Assembly (NCBI RefSeq): GCF_000313935.1
Contig: NZ_AMSS01000050.1
Location: 62,001 to 126,000, forward strand
Direction: 5' to 3'
Length of the DNA stretch: 64,000 bases
Source of the DNA: Acinetobacter sp. WC-141
GTDB lineage: Bacteria; Pseudomonadota; Gammaproteobacteria; Pseudomonadales; Moraxellaceae
Both the position numbers and the translations under genes were made by a program. The notes beneath the pieces were generated by a model. That model was not told where the DNA came from, did no database searches, and saw only the letters and a program-made list of their open reading frames with translations. Below are positions 20,467 to 30,180 of this stretch, piece by piece; the stretch's first letter is position 1; each line of letters starts with the position of its first letter.

Positions 20467-21396
20467 TTAAAAAACTAATTCGATACCTGCACCATATTTC
20501 CAACCTTTTTCAGACTCAGTAGCTTCTTGCATAGTGGTAGCTTTTTGTCCTTTTTCATATTGATAAGCAATATCTACAAAAGGTCGGATTCTCTTAGTAA
20601 CTTCATATCTGGTTTTAATACCTGTCTTTAATTCAGATAAACCTGATTTTGCAGCATAGTTAGAATTATCGCTAAACACAGTATCTACTTCGAGATAAGG
20701 TTGTGTGATCAATTTCTGTGTTAACAAGAAATCACGCTCGACTTCCAAGCTTGCTCCCCAGAAATTATTCTCACCACCGTACAAATAAGCTTGGGTTTCA
20801 AAGAAATAGGGAGCCAATCCCAATACGCCAATAACACCATCAACCCGATCACTATTGCTGTTATTTTTATCTTCACTATATCTCACCCCCGCCTGTACAT
20901 CCCAGAAGGGTGCTACATTACGGCTATAAAGTGCAGACACATCATATTTTGGATCATGACTTTCTACTTTATCCAAATTTGCTTCAATAAATAGGCGATT
21001 TTCATCTGTGCCTATCAATGTTTCAATTTTCGATCCTAAAGTACCTTTGCCATCTTCATCCACAGTCCACTCATTCTCAAATTTAGTCGTTTGAAAAACT
21101 TGTCCACCATGTTCTTTCAGATGCTTATCATGATTTCGGCTATTAGATGTTTCAACTTCAAGACCTGCATTGTTATCTCCATCATTACCAGAAGTTGAAT
21201 TTTGATAAGTATTACGGTCAACATAACCTAGCCCACCAGGCTCTTTTAACAGCATTTTCATACTCTCGGACTGAGAGGATTTAATACTATTATCCGTACG
21301 TTGAACATCAGTATTATTTGCAAAAGCTAGACCTGATAATCCAATTAAAGCTATAGATAAAAGTGTCTTAGAATATATTTTTTTAGTGGTGCGCAT
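20467..21396 (-). CDS. copB: CopB/PcoB-type outer-membrane copper resistance protein
   Basis: The 309-aa protein has a signal peptide (LIGLSGLAFANN), a variable hydrophilic section, and a C-terminal CopB domain (PF05275) with alternating beta strands (DVQAGVRYSEDKN, FVDIAYQYEKG, WKYGAGIELVF). CopB proteins are outer-membrane partners of the multicopper oxidase CopA. It overlaps copA by 14 bases and follows it in the operon. The terminal Phe is usual for outer-membrane barrels. Confidence 0.88.
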   Translation of the reverse strand: MRTTKKIYSKTLLSIALIGLSGLAFANNTDVQRTDNSIKSSQSESMKMLLKEPGGLGYVDRNTYQNSTSGNDGDNNAGLEVETSNSRNHDKHLKEHGGQVFQTTKFENEWTVDEDGKGTLGSKIETLIGTDENRLFIEANLDKVESHDPKYDVSALYSRNVAPFWDVQAGVRYSEDKNNSNSDRVDGVIGVLGLAPYFFETQAYLYGGENNFWGASLEVERDFLLTQKLITQPYLEVDTVFSDNSNYAAKSGLSELKTGIKTRYEVTKRIRPFVDIAYQYEKGQKATTMQEATESEKGWKYGAGIELVF

Positions 21397-23290
21397 GTTG
21401 ATTTACCCCCTTATCATTAGTATTAGGTTGAGTAACAACATCTTTCGAAGATGTACTATTACTATCGACATTTGCCACAATAAGTTTATTCATCATTCCA
21501 GCAGACATGTGATAGAGCAAATGACAATGGATGGCCCATTCACCTAACTCATCAGCAGTTAATAAAGTTGTAACTGTTTTACCTGGTGGAACAATTACTG
21601 TATGTTTATTCGGCATATTACTTGGATCTTGGCCATTTTCCAGTTGCATAAACATGCCGTGTAAATGCATTGGATGAGCCATCATACTGTCGTTAACAAA
21701 TTTCAAGCGTATACGCTCACCATATTTCACTTTAAATGGTTCAGTTTCATTAAACTTCTTACCATTAATTGTCCAAATATAGCGCTCCATATTTCCCCCT
21801 AAACGGATTTCAATTTCACGTTCTGGAGCACGAGTATCTTTTTGAGGGGTTAAAGATTGTAGATCACTATATTGAAGTGCTTTTAGTCCAGCTGGGGTTG
21901 AGGCATTCGCCCATCCGTAAACCACCTCATCTGATCCAGAAGAGCTCATTGTTTTTGAAGACATGTCATGATTCATACCTTCCATCGAAGACATGTCGTG
22001 ATTCATACCTTTCATTGAAGACATGTCGTGATCCATGCCTTTCATCGAAGTCATGTCATGATCCATACCTTCCATCGAAGACATGTCGTGATCCATGCCT
22101 TTCATCGAAGACATGTCGTGATTCATACCTTTCATTGAAGACATGTCGTGATCCATACCTTTCATCGAAGACATGTCGTGATCCATACCTTCCATCGAAG
22201 ACATGTCATGGTTCATTCCCATATCTTCCATCGTCAGTAAAGCACGGGGACGAGGTGTCGGCATCATTATATTTTTTACAGGTGAAGTATTTTCATCATG
22301 TAATGTACCGATAGAAAAACCACTTCGATCAATAGATTCAGCTTCAATCTGATAACTTGCTTGTTTCGGTTCTACAATAACATCATAAGTCTCAGCGGTT
22401 CCTATCCGGAACTCATCCACTGGCACGGGTTTTACTGGTTGTCCATCCGCGCTGACTACTGTCATTTTCAGATTAGGAATTCTTACATCGAACAAAGACA
22501 TTGCCGAAGCATTGATAAAACGAAGACGTACTTTTTCTCCAGCTTTAAAATTTCCAGTCCAATTTTGTTCTGGAGTCTTACCATTCATTAAAAACGTATA
22601 GTTTGTTACATCAGACATATCTGTCTTAAGCATTCGCATCTGATTCCACATGGAACGATCTTTCCATGTTGCTTTTAAACCATCTCTTTTAATCTGCTTG
22701 AAAACATCAATAACCGTTTCTCTTCGATTCTGGTAATAATCAGCTTCTTTCTTGAGATTACTCATAATCTGACCACTAGTAGAATTGTGAAAATCAGAGA
22801 GTAAGACTACGTAATCTCTATCAGCTTTTTCTCCAGCCGTTAAAGGAACTTTATTTTTGGGATAAATAACTAGAGGACCATACAAGCCATCTTGCTCTTG
22901 GCCTTTACTATGCGAGTGATACCAATAGGTTCCATTCTGACGAACCTTGAATTTATATTCATAGGTTTTATTTGGTGCAATACCATCAAACTTGTTGAAC
23001 CCAGGTACTCCATCCATAATGCCAGGTAAAATTAAACCATGCCAATGAATAGATGAATCTTGGTTTTTCAACTTGTTGTGTACGCGAATAACGGCATCAT
23101 CACCTTCCTCAAACTCAAGAAGAGGTGCAACAAACTTACCATTTACAGTAATTCGTTTTAGAGGCTTTCCTGTAATATTCACCGTCTGTTCAGCAATTGT
23201 TAAATCATATTCTTTAACCGCTGCCATAACCCAAGTCGACGAAAACAATCCGACTCCTATTAAAAGGACATGACTTAATTTTCTAGACAT
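21383..23290 (-). CDS. copA: CopA/PcoA-type multicopper oxidase with Met/His repeats
   Basis: The 635-aa periplasmic oxidase has a Sec-type signal (GLFSSTWVMAA) and three cupredoxin domains. Copper ligands are visible in HWHGLILPG, YWYHSHSKGQEQDGLYG, HPMHLHGMF and HCHLLYHMSAGMM. It oxidises Cu(I) to the less toxic Cu(II). Between the second and third domains (about residues 360-445) it has nine near-identical ten-residue repeats of the type DHDMSSMKGM, longer than the few MDHxxM repeats usual in CopA, probably binding extra copper. I see no twin arginine, unlike many relatives. It overlaps copB. Confidence 0.92.
   Translation of the reverse strand: MSRKLSHVLLIGVGLFSSTWVMAAVKEYDLTIAEQTVNITGKPLKRITVNGKFVAPLLEFEEGDDAVIRVHNKLKNQDSSIHWHGLILPGIMDGVPGFNKFDGIAPNKTYEYKFKVRQNGTYWYHSHSKGQEQDGLYGPLVIYPKNKVPLTAGEKADRDYVVLLSDFHNSTSGQIMSNLKKEADYYQNRRETVIDVFKQIKRDGLKATWKDRSMWNQMRMLKTDMSDVTNYTFLMNGKTPEQNWTGNFKAGEKVRLRFINASAMSLFDVRIPNLKMTVVSADGQPVKPVPVDEFRIGTAETYDVIVEPKQASYQIEAESIDRSGFSIGTLHDENTSPVKNIMMPTPRPRALLTMEDMGMNHDMSSMEGMDHDMSSMKGMDHDMSSMKGMNHDMSSMKGMDHDMSSMEGMDHDMTSMKGMDHDMSSMKGMNHDMSSMEGMNHDMSSKTMSSSGSDEVVYGWANASTPAGLKALQYSDLQSLTPQKDTRAPEREIEIRLGGNMERYIWTINGKKFNETEPFKVKYGERIRLKFVNDSMMAHPMHLHGMFMQLENGQDPSNMPNKHTVIVPPGKTVTTLLTADELGEWAIHCHLLYHMSAGMMNKLIVANVDSNSTSSKDVVTQPNTNDKGVNQHAHH
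21956..22213 (-). repeat. Coding tandem repeat, 30 bp x about 8.6, inside copA
   Basis: Eight full 30-bp units and one partial unit encode (N/D)HDMSSM(K/E)GM. Units differ at only one to three bases, mostly the N/D and K/E codons. The array is therefore recently amplified by slippage or recombination and is likely to vary in length among strains. Confidence 0.95.
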
Positions 23291-23372
23291 TTATTTTCAC
23301 CTATCTATAGTTAATTGAGGGCTAAGCAGGTGGATAAAATACTTTCCCTCAATATCTTATTTCGCGTATTAA

Positions 23373-23690
23373 TTATTTATTTGGCATATTCATTTTAGAA
23401 TGGTCCATCTCACTCATTTGAGAATGATCCATGTTCATCATTTTAGAATGATCCATTTGGGACATATCAGACATTTGGCTGTGATCATGCTGACTATGGT
23501 TTTGTTGATTTTCCTTGCCATCTTTCATATCACAAGGCTTTTTGCATTTCTCTTGTGCTTTTGAATTTACTTTAACTTCTGTACTTACAGTATTTTTCTG
23601 TTGAGCATCCGCAGCCCAAGATTGGGTTCCAGCAATTAAAGTCCCAACACACATAAAAGCAGTAAAGCTACGACGGAATAGAGTTTTCAT
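23373..23690 (-). CDS. Secreted Met/His-rich copper-binding protein
   Basis: Starting from ATG 23690, with GGAG eight bases ahead, the 105-aa product has a signal peptide ending near SWAADA, a CKKPCDM pair, and a tail of repeated MDHSKM/MDHSQM elements. Such small proteins are taken to store or chaperone copper in the periplasm. It is the first gene of the minus-strand copAB cluster and faces copR across a candidate CopR box, which suggests copper induction. Confidence 0.72.
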   Translation of the reverse strand: MKTLFRRSFTAFMCVGTLIAGTQSWAADAQQKNTVSTEVKVNSKAQEKCKKPCDMKDGKENQQNHSQHDHSQMSDMSQMDHSKMMNMDHSQMSEMDHSKMNMPNK

Positions 23691-23757
23691 TGATTGCTCC
23701 AAAAATAAATTTTATATAACTAACTTATAGGTTGGAACCGGACATCTATGTGACTTG

Positions 23758-23779
23758 AAAATGACATTTTTGTAATCTA
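23758..23779. promoter_or_regulatory. CusR/CopR box between the Met/His-rich gene and copR
   Basis: The site begins AAAATGACAT and after two bases continues TTGTAATCTA. It matches the first half and much of the second half of the E. coli CusR box as I recall it (AAAATGACAA-N2-TTGTCATTTT). It lies between divergent copper genes, as expected for a site controlling both. Confidence 0.7.
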
Positions 23780-23839
23780 CATCGCATCCTGTATTTATAA
23801 CGTTATTATGGTCTTAATATGCGATACGGGGCTTAATAA

Positions 23840-24523
23840 ATGAGAATCTTACTAGTTGAAGATGAACAAAAAACTGGTGATTATCTAAAGCAAGGTCTTT
23901 CTGAGGCAGGATATATTACAGACTGGGTTACAGATGGCTTATCAGGTAAACATCAAGCTCTTTCTGAAGAATATGATCTAATTATACTAGATGTAATGTT
24001 ACCGAAGTTAGATGGTTGGAATATCATTAATGATATTCGCAAAAGTGGCAAAACTATGCCTATCCTTTTTCTCTCAGCACGTGATCAAATTGAAGATAGA
24101 GTTAAAGGCCTGGAACTAGGAGCTGATGATTATCTCGTTAAGCCTTTTGCTTTTGCAGAACTTCTTGCCCGAATTAAAACTTTACTTCGTCGCGGTCAAC
24201 AAAAGGAAGATAGCAATATTATTACTATTGCTGATCTTGAACTTGATCTTCGTAAACGCCGCGTCACACGTGCTGGACAAAGAATTGACCTTACAGCTAA
24301 AGAGTTCGCATTGATGGAATTATTCATGCGTAGACGTGGAGAGATTCTGCCTCGTGCTCTCATTGCTTCTCAAATATGGGATATGAATTTTGATAGTGAT
24401 ACAAACGTTGTAGAAGTCGCTATTAAACGTCTAAGAAATAAAATAGATAGTAATTTTAGTCCTAAGTTGATTCAAAACATCCGCGGAATGGGGTATGTCT
24501 TAGAGGTAGAAGATGACTCATAA
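23840..24523 (+). CDS. copR: CopR/CusR-type copper response regulator
   Basis: The 227-aa OmpR-family regulator has a receiver domain with acidic pocket VEDEQKTGD, phospho-acceptor Asp in [13 protein letters not shown], Thr/Ser switch and Lys in [10 protein letters not shown], then a winged-helix domain ([12 protein letters not shown] and RRLNK-like [13 protein letters not shown]). It is paired with the sensor kinase downstream (11-base overlap) and should activate the cop and cus genes in response to periplasmic copper or silver. Confidence 0.92.
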   Translation: MRILLVEDEQKTGDYLKQGLSEAGYITDWVTDGLSGKHQALSEEYDLIILDVMLPKLDGWNIINDIRKSGKTMPILFLSARDQIEDRVKGLELGADDYLVKPFAFAELLARIKTLLRRGQQKEDSNIITIADLELDLRKRRVTRAGQRIDLTAKEFALMELFMRRRGEILPRALIASQIWDMNFDSDTNVVEVAIKRLRNKIDSNFSPKLIQNIRGMGYVLEVEDDS

Positions 24524-25889
24524 ACTGTTTAATGCGATCAGTTTCCGTATTGCACTCATCTTCTCATTATCTACCATTATTATCTTAATGATTATGGGGC
24601 TGGTCATTCATCAGCTTGTTATGCATCATTTTGAAACTCAGGACCGCACTCAGCTAGAAGGGAAAATTCAGCTTTTAGAAAATTTACTGGAACAGAATCC
24701 GAAAAATACCGAAGAACTAAAGATATATTTAAAAGATGCTTTAGTTGGTCATCATGACCTAATTGTCCAGATTGAACGTCCAACTGGTCAAATCATTTTT
24801 AGTTCAGCACCCGCCGTTATAAAGCCCCAGACATTAGTAAAATCTAAACATACTCCTTGGATAGAATGGAAAATCCAAAGTAAAACATACCGCGGCTTAG
24901 TTTATAAAAAGTCATTTGATAAAAATATGAGCATTCCAACTGCTCAGATTATTGTTGGAATCGATACATCTGAACATCAACATTTTTTAAACGACTTTAG
25001 ACGACAATTGTTATATATCGGAGTTGTGGGCACAATTTGTTTAATGTTTCTAGGTTGGTTTGCTGCATGGAGGGGCTTACGTCCAGTTCAAAAAATGGCA
25101 AAAGTTGCAGAAGGCATTTCAGCTCAGCATCTATCTGAACGATTAGCAGTCGATAATACCCCCACTGAACTAAAATCATTAGCCATAGCCTTTAACGATA
25201 TGTTAGATCGGCTAGAAACTGCTGTAGAAAAACTCTCAGATTTCTCATCTGATCTGGCCCATGAAATTAGAACACCAATTAATAATTTAATGACTCAAAC
25301 TCAAGTGTGTTTGTCTCGTAGTCGGGATATTAATACTTATCAAGAAGTCCTCTTTTCTAATCTGGAAGAATTTGAACGTTTGGCCCGAATGGTTTCAGAT
25401 ATGTTATTTCTTGCAAAAGCAGAACATGGCCTACACTTACCAAACCTGCAACAGGTCAACCTGGTACAAGAAATTTCTGCTTTATTTGACTTCTATGATG
25501 CTATCGCTGCTGAAAAGGGAATGTTTCTAGAACAGAGTGGACAAGGATACGTAAAAGGCGATCCGTCAATGTTACGTCGTGCTCTGAGTAATTTACTATC
25601 AAATGCGATCAAATATGGTAAACCTGATTCAGTAATTAAGATTAACTGCCAACAAAATATTGATACCACTATATTTACAATCGAAAATGAAAGCTCTCCA
25701 ATAACACCTGAGCAGCTGAATCGATTATTTGATCGTTTTTACCGCACGGATGCATCCAGACAAAGAGTTGAGGAAGGCACAGGTTTAGGTTTAGCCATTA
25801 CCAAGTCAATTCTTGATGTACATGGCGCAATGATTCAAGCTGACTATAGCAACAGCCGTATAGTTTTTAAAATAACTTTTAAAAATTAA
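24513..25889 (+). CDS. copS: CusS/CopS-type heavy-metal sensor histidine kinase
   Basis: The 458-aa kinase has two membrane helices (about 12-32 and 165-185) around a periplasmic sensor, a HAMP linker, a phospho-acceptor box [13 protein letters not shown], and ATP-binding N and G boxes ([22 protein letters not shown]). It matches the CusS heavy-metal sensor group. It overlaps copR, so both are made together. Confidence 0.92.
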   Translation: MTHKLFNAISFRIALIFSLSTIIILMIMGLVIHQLVMHHFETQDRTQLEGKIQLLENLLEQNPKNTEELKIYLKDALVGHHDLIVQIERPTGQIIFSSAPAVIKPQTLVKSKHTPWIEWKIQSKTYRGLVYKKSFDKNMSIPTAQIIVGIDTSEHQHFLNDFRRQLLYIGVVGTICLMFLGWFAAWRGLRPVQKMAKVAEGISAQHLSERLAVDNTPTELKSLAIAFNDMLDRLETAVEKLSDFSSDLAHEIRTPINNLMTQTQVCLSRSRDINTYQEVLFSNLEEFERLARMVSDMLFLAKAEHGLHLPNLQQVNLVQEISALFDFYDAIAAEKGMFLEQSGQGYVKGDPSMLRRALSNLLSNAIKYGKPDSVIKINCQQNIDTTIFTIENESSPITPEQLNRLFDRFYRTDASRQRVEEGTGLGLAITKSILDVHGAMIQADYSNSRIVFKITFKN

Positions 25890-25966
25890 ATATTTGTAAA
25901 CAACATATAACTGACTACTCATTTCCAATATCTAAAAAATTATGAGTAGTCAGAAATGATCATTTC

Positions 25967-28306
25967 CTAACTACGTAGCCTTAAAGCATTACCAATAACC
26001 GATGCTGAACTTAGGCTCATTGCTAAAGCTGCGATCATAGGAGAAAGTAGCCAACCGGTAAATGGATATAAAATACCCGCAGCTAAAGGGATGCCTAAAG
26101 CATTATAAAGAAATGCAAACATCAGGTTTTGCCTCATATTTTTAATCGTGGCCTCTGACAGGGAACGAGCGATCTCTATCCCCCGTAAATCACCTTTGAC
26201 TAAAGTGACTTGAGCACTATTCATGGCCACATCTGTTCCTGTTCCCATTGCAATACCAATATCCGCTTGAGCTAAAGCTGGGGCATCATTGATGCCATCA
26301 CCTGCCATTGCAACCATTCTTCCTTCTTTTTGTAATTTATTAACCAGTTCCAGTTTATCTGCCGGTTTAACTTCTCCATAAACTTCATCAATACCTAATC
26401 TAGCTCCAACTGATTTTGCAGTAGTTAAACCATCTCCTGTGGCCATTATAATTCTTAAACCAGAATTCTTCAGAGCATGCACAGCCTCAGGTGTACTGGC
26501 TTTGATTGGATCAGAAACAGCCAATAACCCTACGAGCTTCCCATCAACAGCCAAATGCATAACACTCGCACCTTCTGCTCTTAATTGCTCAGCTTGAGGG
26601 ATATATGCATCAACTGAAATGCCAAGTTGTTCCATTAGAGCTGTATTACCTAATGATAATTGTTGTCCTTCTAACTCGCCCTTAACACCAATTCCAGAAC
26701 TTGACTCGAAAGATGTCGGTGTTGTTAGTACAAGATTTCTTTCACGGGCAGCCCGTACAATTGCATCTGCTAACGGATGTTCACTACCTTGATCCAAGCT
26801 GGCAGCTAATCTGAGTACTTCATTTTCTTCATATCCAGATAAAGCAAACACCTTATCAAATGAGGGGCTACCTTCTGTTAAGGTGCCTGTTTTATCAATA
26901 ATTAATGTATCAATCTTACGTAAATTTTCTATTGCTGCGGCATCACGGAAGAGTACGCCATTGGATGCTCCACGACCTGTTGCTACCATGATTGACATTG
27001 GCGTGGCCAATCCTAAAGCACACGGACAAGCAATAATTAAAACTGCAACAGCATTGATTAAACCGTATACCCAACTCGGTTCTGGACCAAATATTCCCCA
27101 ACCAAAAAAGGTAAGAATAGATATACCGATCACCACCAGTACAAACCAACCAGCTACCTGATCCGCCATTCTTTGCATAGGAGCTTTAGAACGCTGAGCT
27201 TGTGCCACCATTTGAACTATCTGCGAAAGTACTGTTGAAGAACCAACCTTTTCAGAGCGCATCACTAATGAACCGTTCATATTCATTGTCGCCCCTATTA
27301 CTTGGTCACCTATACGTTTTGTTACTGGAACTGGCTCTCCCGTTAACATCGACTCATCAATAGAACTTGAACCTTCTGTAATTACTCCATCAACAGGTAC
27401 TTTTTCACCTGGCCGCACTCTCAGTAAATCTCCAACATGTACATGGGAAAGTGGGATATCTTCCTCTCGACCATCTTCGTTAATTTTTCTTGCAGTCTTT
27501 GGAGCCAGCCCAAGTAAAGACTTAATTGCTGCCGATGTCTGTGACCGAGCTTTTAATTCAAGTACTTGACCTAATAAGGTCAGTGAAATAATGGCGGCTG
27601 TAGCTTCAAAATATACAGCGACACGCCCCATAGAAATAAAAGAATCTGGAAATACTTGTGGGGCCAAAGTCCCAACGAGACTATATAGAAATGCAGCCCC
27701 AGTCCCAATTCCGATTAAAGTCCACATATTAGGACTACGATTTAAAATTGACTGCCAACATCTTACAAAAAATGGCCAACCTGCCCAAAAAACGATTGGT
27801 AAAGTAAGGACAAGTTCAATCCAGCTTTGCACCTTCATTTCAAACCAATTCAGTTGATGACCAAACATCGCCAAAAATACTACAATTAGGGTCAACGGTA
27901 AGGTGTACCAAAATCTTCTTTTAAAATCTTTGAGCTCAGGATTTTCATCTACTTCATCTAAATTTGGAAGCAAAGGCTCTAATGTCATACCGCAAATGGG
28001 GCAATTACCAGGATGATTTTGTCGGATCTCTGGATGCATTGGGCAAGTATAAATTGATGAGGTATTTATACTATTTGACTGTGCCTCCATTTTATTTAGA
28101 GAGACATTTGTGAAAGCAGATCCATCTTCTTTAGCAAGATACAAAGCAGGATCATGCTTAAATTTTATCTGACATTTTTCACTACAAAAGTAAAAGGTGT
28201 TATTGCCAACTTGTTCATGAAATTTAGACTCCTCTGTTACAGCCATGCCACAGACAGGATCGTTATGCGTGTCATTTATAGTTTTCTTTTCATGATAATG
28301 GTCCAT
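25967..28306 (-). CDS. copA: Copper/silver P1B-type ATPase with YHS domain
   Basis: The 779-aa ATPase starts with a YHS-like domain ([16 protein letters not shown]; residues 14-60) and a second metal-binding module, [20 protein letters not shown], instead of classical HMA domains. The core has eight helices, the Cu/Ag motif [11 protein letters not shown], phosphorylation site [18 protein letters not shown] and hinge [11 protein letters not shown]. It pumps Cu(I) or Ag(I) out of the cytoplasm; its domain layout recalls SilP. It is divergent from copC across a near-perfect CopR box. Confidence 0.92.
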   Translation of the reverse strand: MDHYHEKKTINDTHNDPVCGMAVTEESKFHEQVGNNTFYFCSEKCQIKFKHDPALYLAKEDGSAFTNVSLNKMEAQSNSINTSSIYTCPMHPEIRQNHPGNCPICGMTLEPLLPNLDEVDENPELKDFKRRFWYTLPLTLIVVFLAMFGHQLNWFEMKVQSWIELVLTLPIVFWAGWPFFVRCWQSILNRSPNMWTLIGIGTGAAFLYSLVGTLAPQVFPDSFISMGRVAVYFEATAAIISLTLLGQVLELKARSQTSAAIKSLLGLAPKTARKINEDGREEDIPLSHVHVGDLLRVRPGEKVPVDGVITEGSSSIDESMLTGEPVPVTKRIGDQVIGATMNMNGSLVMRSEKVGSSTVLSQIVQMVAQAQRSKAPMQRMADQVAGWFVLVVIGISILTFFGWGIFGPEPSWVYGLINAVAVLIIACPCALGLATPMSIMVATGRGASNGVLFRDAAAIENLRKIDTLIIDKTGTLTEGSPSFDKVFALSGYEENEVLRLAASLDQGSEHPLADAIVRAARERNLVLTTPTSFESSSGIGVKGELEGQQLSLGNTALMEQLGISVDAYIPQAEQLRAEGASVMHLAVDGKLVGLLAVSDPIKASTPEAVHALKNSGLRIIMATGDGLTTAKSVGARLGIDEVYGEVKPADKLELVNKLQKEGRMVAMAGDGINDAPALAQADIGIAMGTGTDVAMNSAQVTLVKGDLRGIEIARSLSEATIKNMRQNLMFAFLYNALGIPLAAGILYPFTGWLLSPMIAALAMSLSSASVIGNALRLRS

Positions 28307-28440
28307 ATATAAACCTCCTTCATATTTGATTTAAAAAAAAATAATTAGCTTCGGATAGAAATAAATTTCCGGTTATTTGAATATTTAATGAACATTTTTC
28401 TTGATAAAGTCAGTGTAGCACTTGTGAGTTTTCAATTCTA

Positions 28441-28462
28441 AAAATGACAAAAATGTAATTTT
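28441..28462. promoter_or_regulatory. CusR/CopR box between P-type ATPase and copC
   Basis: The site AAAATGACAA followed by two A and ATGTAATTTT differs at only two of 20 defined positions from the E. coli CusR box as I recall it. It sits between the divergent ATPase and copC genes, which it probably activates together. Confidence 0.8.
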
Positions 28463-28587
28463 GGAGTCATCAAGACGTTTCTCTCTTTCTTAAATAATAA
28501 GCATACAAAGAGTGATGACCAACGCGATCAATTTAGGAACTTCACTGGGTCATTACTTAGCATGTATTAATTTTAAAAGGTGATGAA

Positions 28588-28968
28588 ATGAAAATTTTCC
28601 AAAATAAAGTGTCAGTTCTACGTAATGTACTAGTAGGTGCGACTATGGCTATAGCTGCTTCAAGTGCATTTGCTCATGTCAAACTTGAAAGTGCTACGCC
28701 AGCTATTAATGCATCTGTAGCAGGTCAACCAAAAAATATAACTCTAAATTTTGGTGGAGAAGTCATGTTAATGAATGTCAAATTACTTGATGCTCAACGT
28801 AAAGACATCCCTTTAAATTACCAAGTAACTCATGATTTAAAAAAATCATTTGAAGTAGCTATACCTAAACTTAAGAAAGGTAAGTACACAGTGGTTTGGA
28901 CCACAATGGGTACTGATGGCCATAACATGAATGGTGAATATAGCTTCACCATTAAATCAGCGAAATAA
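28588..28968 (+). CDS. copC: CopC/PcoC periplasmic copper carrier
   Basis: The 126-aa protein has a signal peptide cleaved before HVKLESATPA, so mature His1 is available as a Cu(II) ligand. The C-terminal TMGTDGHNMNGEYSF motif supplies Asp and His ligands. It is a small beta-barrel copper carrier that cooperates with CopD. It has AAAGGTGATG as its start region and is followed by copD after 66 bp. Confidence 0.92.
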   Translation: MKIFQNKVSVLRNVLVGATMAIAASSAFAHVKLESATPAINASVAGQPKNITLNFGGEVMLMNVKLLDAQRKDIPLNYQVTHDLKKSFEVAIPKLKKGKYTVVWTTMGTDGHNMNGEYSFTIKSAK

Positions 28969-28987
28969 AAATAAAATATCAATAATC

Positions 28988-29014
28988 AATATGCTAGCAG
29001 CTTGCTGGCATATT
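28988..29014 (+). other. Intercistronic hairpin between copC and copD
   Basis: AATATGC and GCATATT frame an inner GCA-GCT-TGC stem. There is no U-run, so it is more likely an mRNA-stabilising or attenuating hairpin than a full terminator. Confidence 0.4.
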
Positions 29015-29034
29015 GCTATCACTGGGGTGAAAAT

Positions 29035-29916
29035 ATGATTCCTGAAGCTTGGATGTATGCAACGTGGCTGATTAAAGTCGTTTTATATTTAGGAATAGCA
29101 TTTATTGTTGGTGGTGCCTTTAGCTATTTTCTACTGGGTCGTTATGTAGAAATCAAGCAAGCTATCCTAAAGTACATTACTATTGGTGCAGGGGTAGGCT
29201 TTATTTCAAGTGCTTTAAGCTTCTTCGTTCTTATAGGAAGTTTTTCCAATACAGGTTTTTCTGGAATGTGGAATAGCAACTACATTAATATCTTAATAAA
29301 TACTCCTACTGGGCATGTCCATATCATCCGTTCAATTAGTTTTGCACTTTTACTATTATTTATGATCGTAAAGCTTGGTAAAGGGACTATCCAGATTTCT
29401 AAAGTAGAAGGGACAATTTTTACCATCCTGCTCATCCCCATAGTTTTTAGTTTTTCACAACTAGGCCATGTTACAAATTTACCTTTATTCGCTCAATTCT
29501 TATTATCAATACATATACTAGTAATGTCCTTATGGATGGGATCACTTTTCCCTCTATGGAGAACAACTAAAAAAATTACAGGTATTCCATTAAAAGATCG
29601 CATGCACCTATTTGGAAGAATCGCAGCATTTGTTGTAGGAATACTACTCGCTTGCGGTGCGAGTATTGCTCTGTTACTCATTAAAGATTTCAATACTCTA
29701 CTAAATACTCCTTATGGGCATGGTTTTATTATTAAGATCGTATTTGTTCTAAGCGTTTTATTATTAGCTGCCTTTAACAAATGGTATTTTACTCCTCGCT
29801 TACAAGACCCGAAATTTGCCAAACAGTTGGGTTATGCTATTTTATTTGAAATGTCATTAGGCCTAATGATCCTTTTAACGACTGGATATATTACAACTGT
29901 AGTGGGAATTGATTAA
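29035..29916 (+). CDS. copD: CopD/PcoD inner-membrane copper protein
   Basis: The 293-aa protein has about eight membrane segments and conserved His/Met positions (TPTGHVHIIRS, TPYGHGFIIKI) of the CopD domain (PF05425). It is believed to move copper across the inner membrane with CopC. The ATG at 29035 is chosen because of a strong GGGGTGA site seven bases ahead; an upstream ATG at 29002 would lie inside the intercistronic hairpin. Confidence 0.9.
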   Translation: MIPEAWMYATWLIKVVLYLGIAFIVGGAFSYFLLGRYVEIKQAILKYITIGAGVGFISSALSFFVLIGSFSNTGFSGMWNSNYINILINTPTGHVHIIRSISFALLLLFMIVKLGKGTIQISKVEGTIFTILLIPIVFSFSQLGHVTNLPLFAQFLLSIHILVMSLWMGSLFPLWRTTKKITGIPLKDRMHLFGRIAAFVVGILLACGASIALLLIKDFNTLLNTPYGHGFIIKIVFVLSVLLLAAFNKWYFTPRLQDPKFAKQLGYAILFEMSLGLMILLTTGYITTVVGID

Positions 29917-30078
29917 ATAGGTATATAGAAATTTAAAAAGTAAAATGAAAAAAATTATCTGATTCTGTTTGATTTCATTACTGGTTCAATTCTTGATATT
30001 TTTTCTAACTCCATAAGCTTTACTATTGTAAGTAGAGTGTAGTGTACGACTATAGAGTCTCAAATCTTTTAAAATATA

Positions 30079-30155
30079 GGGGTAAAATTACTTACCCCAT
30101 AATCTGCCTTTGTTTTTATAAATTAATTACATGATTTTCTGTAATTAATTTATAA
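30079..30155. repeat. Two inverted repeats between copD and DUF932 gene
   Basis: GGGGTAA / TTACCCC (30079-30098) is followed by a perfect 16-bp inverted repeat, TTATAAATTAATTACA with its complement, around an eight-base loop (30116-30155). It lies 25 bases beyond the minus-strand gene at 30181 and marks the switch from metal genes to plasmid-like genes. It may act as a terminator or be a module boundary or recombination remnant. Confidence 0.6.
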
Positions 30156-30180
30156 ATGAACTTAAATAAATAATCATACC

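Noticed and set aside
21956..22213. CRISPR-like spacing of 30-bp repeats
   Set aside because: The repeats are contiguous coding units of copA with no unique spacers.
30116..30155. XerC/D pdif-like site
   Set aside because: The arms do not fit the 11-6-11 pdif layout; it is a simple perfect inverted repeat.
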